In this document: positions 17,220-26,478 of the stretch, one piece after another
Numbering within the stretch: position 1 is the stretch's first letter
Layout of the letters: the number at the start of each line of letters is the position of its first letter
NCBI RefSeq assembly: GCF_000445445.1
Contig: NZ_ASXP01000001.1
Span: forward strand, 1,100,501-1,164,500
Source: Sporomusa ovata DSM 2662
Lineage (GTDB): Bacteria > Bacillota > Negativicutes > Sporomusales > Sporomusaceae
Length of the DNA: 64,000 bases
Reading direction: 5' to 3'
Translations under genes and position numbers: made by a program
Notes under the pieces: generated by a model
Seen by the model: only the letters and a program-made list of their open reading frames with translations
Told to the model about the DNA's origin: nothing
Databases searched by the model: none

Positions 17220-18408
17220 GTGAGCCAAGTACATATATTTCTGTTGACACAAGGTCGTAAGCTAACATAGCTTGCAGGGGCGGTAAGTTGCTATGTTGCC
17301 GCTGTTTACTAGTAAGGAAATGAGCTGTTTTTGTTATTGCAGGCACGGTAGCTTGATTGCTGATTTCTTTTAGTAGTGTCCGCCCATTGCGGTTAAAGGC
17401 CAATACGCGGGCATAGAGTGGGCCTAATAGGTCAAATTGTGTAAGCTTATCTTTGGTTATCCCTAATAGCGCATAGATAATAATTCGTTGTAGACGGGTT
17501 AATGTGTAGCGCTTGCTCTTGCTATAAAGTAGTAATTCTTGTACCGTTGTTGCCTTGAGGGCAGCATCGCTTATTCTATTGTGAAGTCCTTCGGTAACCT
17601 CTGGTAAAGCAGTCAGCTCATCAAGGTCCATAGTCCTGAGTTTGGCCAAAATCATATTGCTGAAAGCCTGTAATGTAACCGGCACTTTGCCAATCGAAAC
17701 TAAATAATTAATTTGTTTGGCACACGCTGGCGGCAGTGATTGCCAGGCCATACTGTTGGGAGAAAGCGTGCTGTTTTCTAAAAGGGCTGTTCTAATGGCA
17801 GTAGCACTGGCAATGGTAGAGGTAACCTGATTATCATGATAGTTAGCACCCAGACGTTGTATGGGAAGAGGCTTAAGCTGGGGAGCATAGGCTGTGATTG
17901 CCCGTAAGTATTCAATGGCTAAAAGGTTATTTGGGGTTTGTATCAGACTTGCTGCAATACCTGATTCTGTCGATAGTGCTGCCGCCAGGCTGGCAGCATA
18001 GGTTTGACCTGTTTTCATTTGTTGGCGCATCCTGTCAATCACACCTTGGTTATTTAAACCATTGGCGACAGAAGCCAGCAGAGATAAGTCTGGCGTTTCG
18101 GTTCCAAAGCAGACATGGCTGACAATTCCCAGACGACTGAGCAGCTGAATACCTCCTGCTGCAAAATATTGTGCGCTGCGTACGGAAAAGACGGCAGGCA
18201 GTTCGATTATCAAATCAACACCGGCCTGAACGGCCATCGCCGCTCGTGACCATTTATCCGCTATTGCCGGTTCGCCGCGTTGTAAAAAGTTACCGCTCAT
18301 AATACCAATAGCGAATTGGGCACCGGAAATTCGTTTAGCTTCGTTCAAATGCCATAAATGCCCATTATGGAAAGGATTATACTCAACGATCATACCTACT
18401 GCGTTCAT
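17155..18408 (-). CDS. tmcAL: tRNA(Met) cytidine acetate ligase
   Basis: 417 residues. N-terminal nucleotidyltransferase fold: GMIVEYNPFHNGHLWHL (HNGH) and IMSGNFLQRGEPAIADKW are diagnostic of TmcAL (YlbM). In Bacillus it activates acetate with ATP to make N4-acetylcytidine at the wobble position of elongator tRNA-Met. Its neighbour is ackA, transcribed divergently, so acetate supply and acetate use are adjacent; the neighbourhood ylbJ-ylbK-ylbM-yceD-rpmF is conserved in Firmicutes. Confidence 0.95.
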   Translation of the reverse strand: MNAVGMIVEYNPFHNGHLWHLNEAKRISGAQFAIGIMSGNFLQRGEPAIADKWSRAAMAVQAGVDLIIELPAVFSVRSAQYFAAGGIQLLSRLGIVSHVCFGTETPDLSLLASVANGLNNQGVIDRMRQQMKTGQTYAASLAAALSTESGIAASLIQTPNNLLAIEYLRAITAYAPQLKPLPIQRLGANYHDNQVTSTIASATAIRTALLENSTLSPNSMAWQSLPPACAKQINYLVSIGKVPVTLQAFSNMILAKLRTMDLDELTALPEVTEGLHNRISDAALKATTVQELLLYSKSKRYTLTRLQRIIIYALLGITKDKLTQFDLLGPLYARVLAFNRNGRTLLKEISNQATVPAITKTAHFLTSKQRQHSNLPPLQAMLAYDLVSTEIYVLGSPNDQWRSGGQDYQTSPHYIPD

Positions 18409-18559
18409 TACACTTCACCCTATGTTATTTTACCCTATATTCGCTATTTGTGAAATTTTTTATTAAATAATGTTCTTGAATGAAGGGAAAATTAGTCAGG
18501 CGTCGAAAACATAAAAATTGGTTACTACTATGTACCCCAAAAATAAGGAGGATTATTCT

Positions 18560-19762
18560 GTGAAAGTTTTAGTTGTTAACTGTGGAAGTTCTTCGATTAA
18601 GTACCAATTGGTTAATATGAACGATGAGTCCGTTTTGGCTAAGGGTCTAGTTGAGCGAATTGGTTTAGATGGTTCGGTGTTAACTCATCAGCCGGAAGGT
18701 AAAGACAAAGTAATTATTAATGCTGATATCAGCGATCATAGCATTGGTATTAAACTAGTTATTGAGGCGTTAACTGATGCTAAACATGGTGTAATTGCCA
18801 GTATGAAGGAAATTGCCGCTGTTGGTCACCGGATTGTTCATGGTGGAGAAAAATTTGCCGATTCCGTATTGATTACGCCTGACGTTATGAAAGCTTTGGA
18901 AGAGTGTATTGAAATGGCGCCGTTGCATAATCCGCCTAATATTATGGGTGTAAATGCCTGCTCCAAAATTATGCCTGGTGTTCCGCAGGTAGCTGTTTTT
19001 GATACTGCTTTCCATCAAACAATGCCTAAAGAGGCGTTCCTTTACGCTATTCCCTACGAAGCTTACGAGAAATATGGTGTTAGACGGTATGGCTTTCATG
19101 GAACCTCCCATAAATTTGTTTCACAACAAGTGGCTGAGCTTATGGGCAAAAAATTAGCTGATTTGCGTATAATCACTTGCCACTTGGGAAATGGTTCCAG
19201 TATTGCAGCTATTAAAAATGGTAAGTGTATTGATACCAGCATGGGCTTTACTCCCCTTGATGGTCTTGTAATGGGAACTCGCAGCGGTGGAATTGATCCT
19301 GCTATTCTTCCTTTCCTGATGAAAAAAGAAAAAATGACTGCCGAGCAAATAGATAACTACTTGAATAAAAAATCGGGCGTACTTGGTATTTCTGGTGTAT
19401 CCAGTGATTTCCGTGATATTGAGGAAGCCGCTAATGCAGGCAATGAGCGGGCGGCTCTGGCCCTTGACATGTTTGCTTATAGAGTTCGTAAATATGTTGG
19501 TTCCTATGTCGCTGCTATAGGTGGCGTTGATGTTATTGTATTTACTGCTGGTCTTGGTGAAAACTCGATTACTATGCGCGAGAAAATTTGTAATGGTCTT
19601 GAATATTTGGGTACTCGCATCGACCCTGTCAAAAACAATATTCGGGGCAAAGCGCAAGAAATCAGTGCCGACGGTTCTGAAGTCAAAATTTTTGTTATTC
19701 CGACCAATGAAGAACTTGTTATCGCCCGCGATACCAAGACAATCTGTGGCAATCTTGCATAA
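18560..19762 (+). CDS. ackA: Acetate kinase
   Basis: 400 residues from a GTG chosen for AAGGAGGA eight bases upstream; an in-frame ATG upstream (near 18530) lacks a site. Signatures: [15 protein letters not shown] at the N-terminus, [33 protein letters not shown] and FTAGLGENS (ATPase-fold phosphate and adenosine motifs). Interconverts acetyl phosphate and acetate with ATP. No pta gene is next to it. Expected to be a main energy-yielding step in an acetogenic or fermentative anaerobe. Confidence 0.97.
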   Translation: MKVLVVNCGSSSIKYQLVNMNDESVLAKGLVERIGLDGSVLTHQPEGKDKVIINADISDHSIGIKLVIEALTDAKHGVIASMKEIAAVGHRIVHGGEKFADSVLITPDVMKALEECIEMAPLHNPPNIMGVNACSKIMPGVPQVAVFDTAFHQTMPKEAFLYAIPYEAYEKYGVRRYGFHGTSHKFVSQQVAELMGKKLADLRIITCHLGNGSSIAAIKNGKCIDTSMGFTPLDGLVMGTRSGGIDPAILPFLMKKEKMTAEQIDNYLNKKSGVLGISGVSSDFRDIEEAANAGNERAALALDMFAYRVRKYVGSYVAAIGGVDVIVFTAGLGENSITMREKICNGLEYLGTRIDPVKNNIRGKAQEISADGSEVKIFVIPTNEELVIARDTKTICGNLA

Positions 19763-19821
19763 TTGCTAATGAGCCTTCGCAGGACAGGCAGGGGACATTC
19801 GTTCCCTGCTTTGCTTATTTC

Positions 19822-19850
19822 TTGACAAACATTCGGCGTGTCGATATAAT
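19822..19850 (+). promoter_or_regulatory. Sigma-A promoter of yceD-rpmF
   Basis: Consensus TTGACA (19822-19827), 17-bp spacer, consensus TATAAT (19845-19850). Transcription would start about 13 bases before the yceD ATG. Confidence 0.88.
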
Positions 19851-19869
19851 AGATGAAGGTTGGTGGAAA

Positions 19870-20388
19870 ATGATGAAAATTAATATAGCTCAACTTAAAA
19901 AAGAGCTTGGCAGCACCCAATCCTTTTCTTTTAGAACTTCAGCCGAAGAACTAGGTCTTGGTAAAGAGCAGCTTATTTTGTCAGAGCGTGTACTGGTTGA
20001 AGGTCTGGTTACCAATAAAGGAATAGTTTTTGAGGTAACCGGCGAAATTAATACTCGCTTAAAGCAATGCTGTAGCCGTTGTCTGGAAGAGATGGTTACC
20101 TCACTAACTGCTGTGTTTAGTGAAGAATACCGCGAAGTTGATTGCAAAGAATCAAGAGATGTTTTAGATTCGGAAATTGACTATTTTAAAGGCGATGAAA
20201 TTGATATTACCGACCTTGTTCGCGAAACTCTTTTGTTGGCCGAGCCCATTAAACCGGTGTGCAGCGAGACTTGTCGCGGCTTATGCCCTAAGTGCGGAGT
20301 CAACCTAAACGTAAATACCTGCGGCTGCAACCTAGTTAAAACTGATCCAAGGCTTGCGGTTTTAGAAAAACTCTTGTCGAAGGACTGA
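19870..20388 (+). CDS. yceD: DUF177 (YceD/YlbN) rRNA-processing-type protein
   Basis: About 172 residues; ATG 19870 or 19873 (MMKIN) chosen because the upstream extension lies in the promoter. Four cysteines occur in CCSRCLEEM and more in the C-terminal CRGLCPKCGVNLNVNTCGC cluster, suggesting zinc binding. The family sits before rpmF in most bacteria and is linked to 23S rRNA accumulation/ribosome assembly. Followed 42 bases later by rpmF on the same transcript. Confidence 0.92.
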   Translation: MMKINIAQLKKELGSTQSFSFRTSAEELGLGKEQLILSERVLVEGLVTNKGIVFEVTGEINTRLKQCCSRCLEEMVTSLTAVFSEEYREVDCKESRDVLDSEIDYFKGDEIDITDLVRETLLLAEPIKPVCSETCRGLCPKCGVNLNVNTCGCNLVKTDPRLAVLEKLLSKD

Positions 20389-20429
20389 GATATGCAGGTT
20401 AGCCAATTTTGTTAAGGAGGTGGAAACAA

Positions 20430-20606
20430 ATGGCAGTACCTAAGCGCAAAATGTCCAAAGCCCGCCGTGATAAACGTCGTGCTAATTGGAAACTTACTAT
20501 TCCTGGATTAGTAGAATGCCCTCAATGTCACGAAAAGAAAATGCCTCACCGTGTTTGTCCTGAATGTGGTCATTATAATGGTAAAGTTGTGGTTCAAGCA
20601 GAATAA
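20430..20606 (+). CDS. rpmF: Ribosomal protein bL32
   Basis: 58 residues from ATG after AAGGAGGTGG. Basic N-terminus [20 protein letters not shown], then the zinc-ribbon cysteine pairs [17 protein letters not shown], i.e. the C+ form. Component of the 50S subunit. A very strong terminator follows. Confidence 0.98.
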   Translation: MAVPKRKMSKARRDKRRANWKLTIPGLVECPQCHEKKMPHRVCPECGHYNGKVVVQAE

Positions 20607-20616
20607 AAAAATAAGC

Positions 20617-20662
20617 AGTGAGCAAGATAAAAGACGATCAATTTTATCTTGCTCACTTTTTT
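20617..20662 (+). terminator. Strong terminator after rpmF
   Basis: 16-bp perfect stem (arms 20617-20632 and 20642-20657; AGTGAGCAAGATAAAA), 9-base loop, then six T. Separates ribosomal from fatty-acid genes. Confidence 0.93.
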
Positions 20663-20664
20663 AC

Positions 20665-20715
20665 TTGCATAATTAGTAGTAACTAGCTATAATTAATACT
20701 AGCATATGGTATTAA
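20665..20715 (+). promoter_or_regulatory. fapR promoter with candidate FapR operator
   Basis: TTGCAT (20665-20670), 17-bp spacer, TATAAT (20688-20693). The spacer and -10 contain GTAGTAACTAGCTATAA (20676-20692), which matches 12 of 17 bases of the FapR operator consensus as I recall it (TTAGTACCTAGTACTAA). A perfect inverted repeat TTAATAC-N9-GTATTAA (20693-20715) follows. Autorepression by FapR, relieved by malonyl-CoA, is known in Bacillus; here it is inferred. Confidence 0.65.
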
Positions 20716-20742
20716 AACTTGTTGATAAAACTAGGTGATGTT

Positions 20743-21312
20743 ATGGCGCGAATTCAAAAAAAAATACGTCAGGAGCATTTGCAAGAAAAGCTGATAAACA
20801 CACCTTTTCTTACTGATGAGGAATTGGCTGCACATTTGAATGTGAGTGTGCAAACTATCCGGCTTGACAGGCTGGAACTTGGTATACCTGAACTTAGGGA
20901 GCGTACTAAGCTGATGGCGGAAGAAGCACGGAACAAGCTCAAGTCTATTTCCAGTGCCGATGTCGTTGGTGAATTGATTGATCTTGAACTAGGCAGATCT
21001 GGTATATCGCTAATGACAGTAACACCTGAAATGGTATTTGAAAAAACGAAAGTTGCACGGGGACATTATGTTTTTGCTCAGGCCAATTCGTTAGCACTGG
21101 CAATTATAGATGCACCCATAGCCGTTACAGGGGTCGCAAATGTCAAATATAAGATTGCAGTGCATGAAAGCGAAAAACTGGTAGCTAAAGCTGAAATTAT
21201 AAAAAAAAGAGGCAATAAATATTTTATTTGGGTAAAAACTAGAAATGATAAACAGGAAGTATTTCGTGCCAAATTTATTATGGTATCACTTGAAGCTAAT
21301 TTGCATAAATAG
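20743..21312 (+). CDS. fapR: Fatty-acid biosynthesis transcriptional repressor
   Basis: 189 residues from ATG 20743 (AGGTGA upstream). DeoR-like helix-turn-helix at about 20-45 (TDEELAAHLNVSVQTIRLDRLELGI split over the helices) and an effector domain of hot-dog fold (from about 95; GHYVFAQANSLALAI). FapR binds malonyl-CoA and represses the fap regulon, usually fapR-plsX-fabD-fabG and others, matching the genes downstream. Heads the cluster. Confidence 0.94.
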   Translation: MARIQKKIRQEHLQEKLINTPFLTDEELAAHLNVSVQTIRLDRLELGIPELRERTKLMAEEARNKLKSISSADVVGELIDLELGRSGISLMTVTPEMVFEKTKVARGHYVFAQANSLALAIIDAPIAVTGVANVKYKIAVHESEKLVAKAEIIKKRGNKYFIWVKTRNDKQEVFRAKFIMVSLEANLHK

Positions 21313-21364
21313 CATTAAAGATCAATAGTTTGTATTTTGTCGGTTGTGTGAGGGGAGATACCAA

Positions 21365-22390
21365 ATGAGGGTTGCCGTTGATGCTATGGGTGGAGATTAT
21401 GGGCCTGACGAGATTGTTCTAGGCGCATTTCAAGCTGCTCAGGAATATGAACAAGAAGGCATTGAAATTGTTTTAGTCGGCGACCAAGCTCAAATTATTC
21501 AAGCGCTTGACCGTCATGGTAAGTGGAAAGAGGGAAATATTACTGTTCAACATGCCAGCGAAGTTATTGATATGCACGATTCACCGGGTGCTGCTGTAAG
21601 GAAAAAAAAAGATGCCTCAGTAGTTGTTGCCACTGGATTAGTGAAACAAGGACATTGTGATGTAGTAATATCAGCTGGCAGTACCGGTGGTGCAGTGGCG
21701 GCTGCCTTATTTGGCTTAGGCCGCATAAAAGGTATTGAGCGGCCGGCTATTGCGACACCGATACCTAACCTTACTGGTACAACAGTTCTTTTAGATTCAG
21801 GTGCCAATGTTGATAGCAAACCCAAGCATTTGGTGCAAAATGCTATTATGGGTTCTATTTATGCTGAGTATGTACTTAACATTCCAAGGCCGAGAGTAGG
21901 TCTTTTAAATATTGGTGAAGAAGAAAGCAAAGGGAATGAACAGGCATTTACTACATATCCGCTATTAACACAGCTTAATAGTGTAAATTTCATTGGTAAT
22001 GTTGAAGGACGGGACATTCCGAAAGGAACTGTCGATGTTGTGGTTTGCGATGGGTTTGTAGGGAATATTGTCTTAAAGTTTGGTGAAGGCTTAGCCAGTG
22101 CTATCTTGCAATTGCTTAAACAATCAATCAAGTCCGGCAACCTTTGGACAAAATTGGCTGCTATGCTGATAATGCCTACTTTGAGGGGACTAAAGAAAAA
22201 GCTTGATCATGCCGAATACGGCGGTGCGCCGCTTTTGGGTGTTAACGGTGGTTTTATTATCTGTCATGGGAGTTCACGGGCAAAGGATATAAAGAGTGCG
22301 ATAAGAGTAGCTAAAGAATTTACCGAACAAGAAGTTGTTGCCCATATTCGCGAAACCATTGCTAAAGAGGGGATTGTGACAAATGAGTGA
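21365..22390 (+). CDS. plsX: Phosphate acyltransferase PlsX
   Basis: 341 residues, ATG 21365 behind AGGGGAGA. Begins [18 protein letters not shown], and contains [23 protein letters not shown] glycine-rich segments and [12 protein letters not shown]. Makes acyl-phosphate from acyl-ACP for the PlsY/PlsC phospholipid route. Overlaps fabH by eight bases, so translation is likely coupled. Confidence 0.96.
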   Translation: MRVAVDAMGGDYGPDEIVLGAFQAAQEYEQEGIEIVLVGDQAQIIQALDRHGKWKEGNITVQHASEVIDMHDSPGAAVRKKKDASVVVATGLVKQGHCDVVISAGSTGGAVAAALFGLGRIKGIERPAIATPIPNLTGTTVLLDSGANVDSKPKHLVQNAIMGSIYAEYVLNIPRPRVGLLNIGEEESKGNEQAFTTYPLLTQLNSVNFIGNVEGRDIPKGTVDVVVCDGFVGNIVLKFGEGLASAILQLLKQSIKSGNLWTKLAAMLIMPTLRGLKKKLDHAEYGGAPLLGVNGGFIICHGSSRAKDIKSAIRVAKEFTEQEVVAHIRETIAKEGIVTNE

Positions 22391-23396
22391 TACTATAGCA
22401 GTTGGTATTATAGGTATTGGTACTTATTTACCGGATAAGATAGTAACAAATAAAGATTTAGAAAGCATTGTAGAAACTTCTGATGAATGGATTATCGATC
22501 GAACTGGTATTCGTGAGCGGCGGATAGCTGCTGCTGATATCGCAACCTCAGATCTAGCCAGCCAAGCGGCACAAAGAGCTCTTGATGATGCTGGTGTTAC
22601 TGCCGAAGAAATTGATCTCATCATTGTTGCTTCAGCTACACCGGATATGTTTTTTCCGTCTACAGCTTGTTTGGTACAGGCCAATATTAAGGCTACTAAC
22701 GCTGCTGCTTTTGATTTGGCAGCAGGATGTTCCGGATTTGTTTATGCAATGGTAACTGGCAGTCAATTTATTAAGGCCGGTTTATATAAAAAAGTATTAG
22801 TTATCGGTGCGGAAACTCTTTCCAAAATACTGGACTGGACGGATCGTAATACCTGTGTTTTGTTTGGGGATGGCGCTGGCGCGGCCGTACTGGCTGAGAC
22901 GTCACCAGGCTATGGTATTTTAGCCTCGCAGCTGGGGGCTGATGGTGCAGGTGGCGATTTGTTACAGCTTCCTGCCGGTGGTTCACGTAATCCGGCAACC
23001 GATGAAACTGTCTCCCAAAGAATGCACTTTATTCATATGAGTGGTAATGAAGTATTTAAATTTGCCGTTAAAATAATGGGGGAAGCTGCCAATAAGACTT
23101 TGGAAGCTGCTGGTCTTAGTGCTGCCGATGTTGATTGTTTAATCCCGCATCAGGCCAATATTCGTATTATCCAGTCGGCAGCCAAACGGCTTAAATTGCC
23201 GATGGATAAAGTTATAGTCAATGTTGATAAATATGGCAATACTTCAGCTGCATCTATCCCCATTGCGCTGGAAGAGGCTGTACATAGCGGCAAAATTAAA
23301 CAAGGTGATCATGTTGTGCTTGTTGGTTTTGGCGCTGGGTTAACGTGGGCCTCTGCGGTTATGAAATGGGGCAAGGAGGCCAATACTAATTGTTAA
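22383..23396 (+). CDS. fabH: Beta-ketoacyl-ACP synthase III
   Basis: 337 residues. Catalytic triad visible: Cys116 in [10 protein letters not shown], His in PHQANIRI (about 249) and Asn in KYGNTSAAS (about 279). [13 protein letters not shown] and TDEWI/TGIRERR are family hallmarks. Condenses acetyl-CoA or branched acyl-CoA with malonyl-ACP to start fatty-acid synthesis. Overlaps plsX at the start and fabK at the end. Confidence 0.97.
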   Translation: MSDTIAVGIIGIGTYLPDKIVTNKDLESIVETSDEWIIDRTGIRERRIAAADIATSDLASQAAQRALDDAGVTAEEIDLIIVASATPDMFFPSTACLVQANIKATNAAAFDLAAGCSGFVYAMVTGSQFIKAGLYKKVLVIGAETLSKILDWTDRNTCVLFGDGAGAAVLAETSPGYGILASQLGADGAGGDLLQLPAGGSRNPATDETVSQRMHFIHMSGNEVFKFAVKIMGEAANKTLEAAGLSAADVDCLIPHQANIRIIQSAAKRLKLPMDKVIVNVDKYGNTSAASIPIALEEAVHSGKIKQGDHVVLVGFGAGLTWASAVMKWGKEANTNC

Positions 23397-24331
23397 ATAA
23401 CAAACTTTGCCAGCTGTTACAGATAAAATATCCTATCCTGCAGGGTGGAATGGCCTGGGTAGCTACAGCTGAATTGGCAGCCGCGGTGTCTAATGCCGGT
23501 GGTTTGGGAATTATTGGTGCGGGACATATGCCAGCTGACGCACTACGAGCGGAGATTGCCAAGGCCAAAAAGCTGACAAATAAGCCTTTTGGCGTCAATA
23601 TTATGCTCAAGTCGCCGTTTGTCAAAGAGGTAATGCAGGTTGTTATTGAGGAACGCGTAGCTGTTGTTACTACTGGGGCAGGCAATCCGGGAGAATATAT
23701 CCCAGCCTTAAAGGCAGTTGGAACAAAGATAATTCCTGTTGTTGCCTCCGTAGCGCTTGCCAAACGATTAGAACGGGTAGGTATTGATGCGATTATTGCT
23801 GAAGGTATGGAAAGCGGCGGTCATGTAGGTGAAGTAACAACAATGGCATTAGTGCCATTGGTTGTTGATGCCGTTAGTGTGCCAGTTATTGCCGCAGGCG
23901 GTATTGGTGATGCGCGCGGCGTTGTGGCGGCTTTAGCTCTGGGCGCTCAAGGTGTTCAGTTGGGAACAGTGTTTGCAGCCACGACGGAATGTACAGCTCA
24001 CCCCAATTATAAGGCGGCCATTATCAAATGCAAAGAACGCTCGACGGTAGTTACTGGTGCCATAACAGGCCATCCTGTTAGAGTTATTGCCAATAAGTTA
24101 ACCCGCGATTTTGCTGAATTAGAAAAGTGCGGTGCGTCAACAGAAGAATTGGAACGCCTGGGTGCCGGAAAGCTCAAAGCAGCTGTGCGCGACGGCGATG
24201 TGGATTATGGTTCAGTAATGATTGGGCAGGTGGCTGGTATGATTACTACTATACGCCCGGTAAATGAAATTATGCAGGATATAGTTCAGCACATTCCTGA
24301 AGTAATGGCTGAACTTTCACAGAAAATATAG
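23390..24331 (+). CDS. fabK: Enoyl-ACP reductase II (FMN)
   Basis: 313 residues from TTG 23390, overlapping fabH by seven bases with AAGGAGG inside fabH. TIM-barrel flavoprotein: [41 protein letters not shown] (catalytic His region) and [11 protein letters not shown] for FMN phosphate. In a fab operon without fabI this is the enoyl reductase that completes elongation. A second, diverged paralogue lies at 26479. Confidence 0.94.
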   Translation: MLNNKLCQLLQIKYPILQGGMAWVATAELAAAVSNAGGLGIIGAGHMPADALRAEIAKAKKLTNKPFGVNIMLKSPFVKEVMQVVIEERVAVVTTGAGNPGEYIPALKAVGTKIIPVVASVALAKRLERVGIDAIIAEGMESGGHVGEVTTMALVPLVVDAVSVPVIAAGGIGDARGVVAALALGAQGVQLGTVFAATTECTAHPNYKAAIIKCKERSTVVTGAITGHPVRVIANKLTRDFAELEKCGASTEELERLGAGKLKAAVRDGDVDYGSVMIGQVAGMITTIRPVNEIMQDIVQHIPEVMAELSQKI

Positions 24332-24355
24332 ATAGATACATAAGGAGGGAAATAA

Positions 24356-25300
24356 ATGGGAAAACTGGCTTTTGTTTTTCCTGGACAAGGTTCTCAGGCT
24401 GTAGGTATGGGTAAAGACCTATATGAACAATTTGAACCGGTTCGGGCCATATTCAAGTCAGCCGATGAGGCACTGGGCTTTTCAATTACTGACATGTGTT
24501 TTGATGGTCCTGAAGAAGAACTAAAAAAAACCTATAATACACAACCGGCTATTTTGACGGTTAGCGTAGCATGCTATGAGGTACTAAAGGAGCAAGGTAT
24601 TAAACCGGATATTGTGGCCGGTCATAGCTTAGGTGAATACTCAGCCTTGGTGGCTGCTGGAGCGTTAGCGTTTACTGATGCTGTGAGGTTGGTAAGAAAA
24701 CGCGGTCAGTTCATGCAAGAAGCAGTGCCGCTGGGAGAAGGCAGCATGGCAGCTATCCTGGGACTTGAACGCAGTAAAGTTGTTGAGATTTGTCAGCAAG
24801 TGGAAGGCGAACTTGGTGCTGTGCAAGCAGTAAACTTTAATTGCCCAGGCCAAATTGTTATCGCCGGTACGGCGCAAGCTGTTGAAAAAGCGAATGAGTT
24901 GTTAAAAGCAGCCGGCGCTAAACGGGCAGTATCTTTACCTGTAAGTGCTCCCTTTCACAGTACACTCATGCAACCGGCAGCCAGAAAACTGGAAACTGAG
25001 CTTGCTCAAGTTGACATTAAAGATGCTCAAATTCCAGTTGTTGTAAATGTTAATGGGCAGATTGTAACTCAAGGTGGAGAATTACGAGAATTGCTAGTCA
25101 AACAGGCAGCCAGCCCAGTACTTTGGGAAGACTGTATTGCTCAAATCGTGAATTCTGGCGCTACTACTTTTGTTGAAGTTGGTCCTGGTAAAGTTCTTAC
25201 CGGTTTTACTAAGAAGATTGTAAAAGAAATGGCAGCCTTGAATATTGAAGATGTGGCTTCTTGCGAAAAAGTGCTTGATTATTTCAAGGAGGTTCGCTAA
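24356..25300 (+). CDS. fabD: Malonyl-CoA:ACP transacylase
   Basis: 314 residues, start after AAGGAGGG. FPGQGSQAVGMGKDL at the N-terminus, nucleophile Ser91 in GHSLGEYSAL and His near 200 in SAPFHSTLM. Loads malonate onto ACP for FabH and FabF. The fabG ribosome binding site is inside its 3' end. Confidence 0.97.
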   Translation: MGKLAFVFPGQGSQAVGMGKDLYEQFEPVRAIFKSADEALGFSITDMCFDGPEEELKKTYNTQPAILTVSVACYEVLKEQGIKPDIVAGHSLGEYSALVAAGALAFTDAVRLVRKRGQFMQEAVPLGEGSMAAILGLERSKVVEICQQVEGELGAVQAVNFNCPGQIVIAGTAQAVEKANELLKAAGAKRAVSLPVSAPFHSTLMQPAARKLETELAQVDIKDAQIPVVVNVNGQIVTQGGELRELLVKQAASPVLWEDCIAQIVNSGATTFVEVGPGKVLTGFTKKIVKEMAALNIEDVASCEKVLDYFKEVR

Positions 25301-25301
25301 A

Positions 25302-26045
25302 ATGCATTTAGATGGACAAGTGGCAATTGTTACCGGGGCTTCAAGAGGAATTGGCCGGGCAGCAGCTATTGCTTTAGCGAAAGTTGGCGCAAGGGTTGTT
25401 ATCAATTATGCGGGTAACGCCAAGGCTGCTGAAGAGGTTTGTAAAACCATTACTGATGCTGGCGGTCAGGCATTTACCTTTCAGGCCGATGTTGCAGATA
25501 ATGGGGCGATTGAAGCGCTTGTAAAAGCAACAATCGAAGCCTATGGGAAAATTGACATTTTGGTAAATAACGCGGGTATAACCCGGGATACACTGTTAAT
25601 GCGCATGAAGGACGAAGATTGGGACGCTGTAATAAATACTAATCTTAAAGGCATATTCTATTGCACGAAGGCAGTAGCTAAGATTATGATGAAGCAAAGA
25701 AGTGGTAGAATAATCAATATGACGTCGGTTGTTGGGATTACTGGCAATGCCGGACAGGCAAACTATGCCGCTGCCAAAGCCGGGGTTATTGGTTTTACTA
25801 AATCTATGGCCAAGGAATTGGCATCACGGGGCATTACCGTTAATGCCATTGCACCAGGGTTTATTGCCACAGATATGACCAATACCTTAGCTGAACAAGT
25901 TAAGACTGATTTGATAGCCAAAATACCTCTTAATCGTTTAGGTGCTGCGGAAGATGTTGCTGCCGCTGTAGTATTTTTAGCAACAGATTCTGCAAATTAT
26001 ATTACCGGACAGACTTTAAATGTTGACGGTGGTATGGTAATGTAA
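25302..26045 (+). CDS. fabG: 3-oxoacyl-ACP reductase
   Basis: 247 residues from ATG 25302, right after the fabD stop, with AAGGAGG upstream; the longer frame start at 25245 lies inside fabD. Short-chain dehydrogenase: TGASRGIG for NADPH (about 11-18), NNAG motif, Ser in NMTSVVG, Tyr and Lys in NYAAAKAG. Reduces 3-oxoacyl-ACP. Part of the fapR-plsX-fabHKDG-acpP string. Confidence 0.97.
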   Translation: MHLDGQVAIVTGASRGIGRAAAIALAKVGARVVINYAGNAKAAEEVCKTITDAGGQAFTFQADVADNGAIEALVKATIEAYGKIDILVNNAGITRDTLLMRMKDEDWDAVINTNLKGIFYCTKAVAKIMMKQRSGRIINMTSVVGITGNAGQANYAAAKAGVIGFTKSMAKELASRGITVNAIAPGFIATDMTNTLAEQVKTDLIAKIPLNRLGAAEDVAAAVVFLATDSANYITGQTLNVDGGMVM

Positions 26046-26099
26046 TATATGACTTTAAAAAATTAAGATTACATGCCTTGGAAGGAGGTGAACACCATC

Positions 26100-26336
26100 A
26101 TGACAACTTTTGACAAGGTTAAAGAAATCGTTGTTGAGCAACTTGGCGTTGATGAAGCTGATGTAGCCATCAATTCTACTTTCATTGACGATCTTGGCGC
26201 TGATTCACTGGATATTGTTGAACTGATTATGGCCTTTGAAGAGGAATTCAGTATCGAAATTCCGGATGAAATAGCTGAAAAAATCAAAACAGTAAAAGAC
26301 GCTGTGGAGTACATAGACAAGGAAAAACAAGCGTAA
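26100..26336 (+). CDS. acpP: Acyl carrier protein
   Basis: 78 residues, ATG after GAAGGAGGTGAAC. The phosphopantetheine attachment is Ser36 in [12 protein letters not shown]. Strongly acidic, four-helix pattern. Carrier for all intermediates of the cluster. Followed by a palindrome and a hairpin before the second FabK-like gene. Confidence 0.98.
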   Translation: MTTFDKVKEIVVEQLGVDEADVAINSTFIDDLGADSLDIVELIMAFEEEFSIEIPDEIAEKIKTVKDAVEYIDKEKQA

Positions 26337-26350
26337 CACTGCTTTGCTGG

Positions 26351-26422
26351 TGTCATAATTAATGACATTACCTTACGACAATGAAGAAAGTCCCGTGGAA
26401 ACTTTTTTCGCGGGACTTTCTT
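26351..26422. promoter_or_regulatory. Palindrome plus hairpin between acpP and the second FabK-like gene
   Basis: TGTCAT-N5-ATGACA (26351-26367) is a short inverted repeat that could be an operator. It is followed by a 12-bp stem (AAGAAAGTCCCG / CGGGACTTTCTT, 26384-26395 and 26411-26422) with a 15-base loop containing TTTTTT, and only TT after it. The hairpin may attenuate transcription so that acpP is made in excess over the genes below. Confidence 0.55.
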
Positions 26423-26478
26423 AAAGGTAATGGCAGGATGTAGTTAAGGGTATGGTTATTGATTGGAGGAGTTGTTAC

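Noticed and set aside
26351..26367. CRP/FNR binding site in TGTCATAATTAATGACA
   Set aside because: The half-sites TGTCA and TGACA are seven apart rather than six and differ from TGTGA/TTGAT consensus; kept only as an unassigned palindrome.
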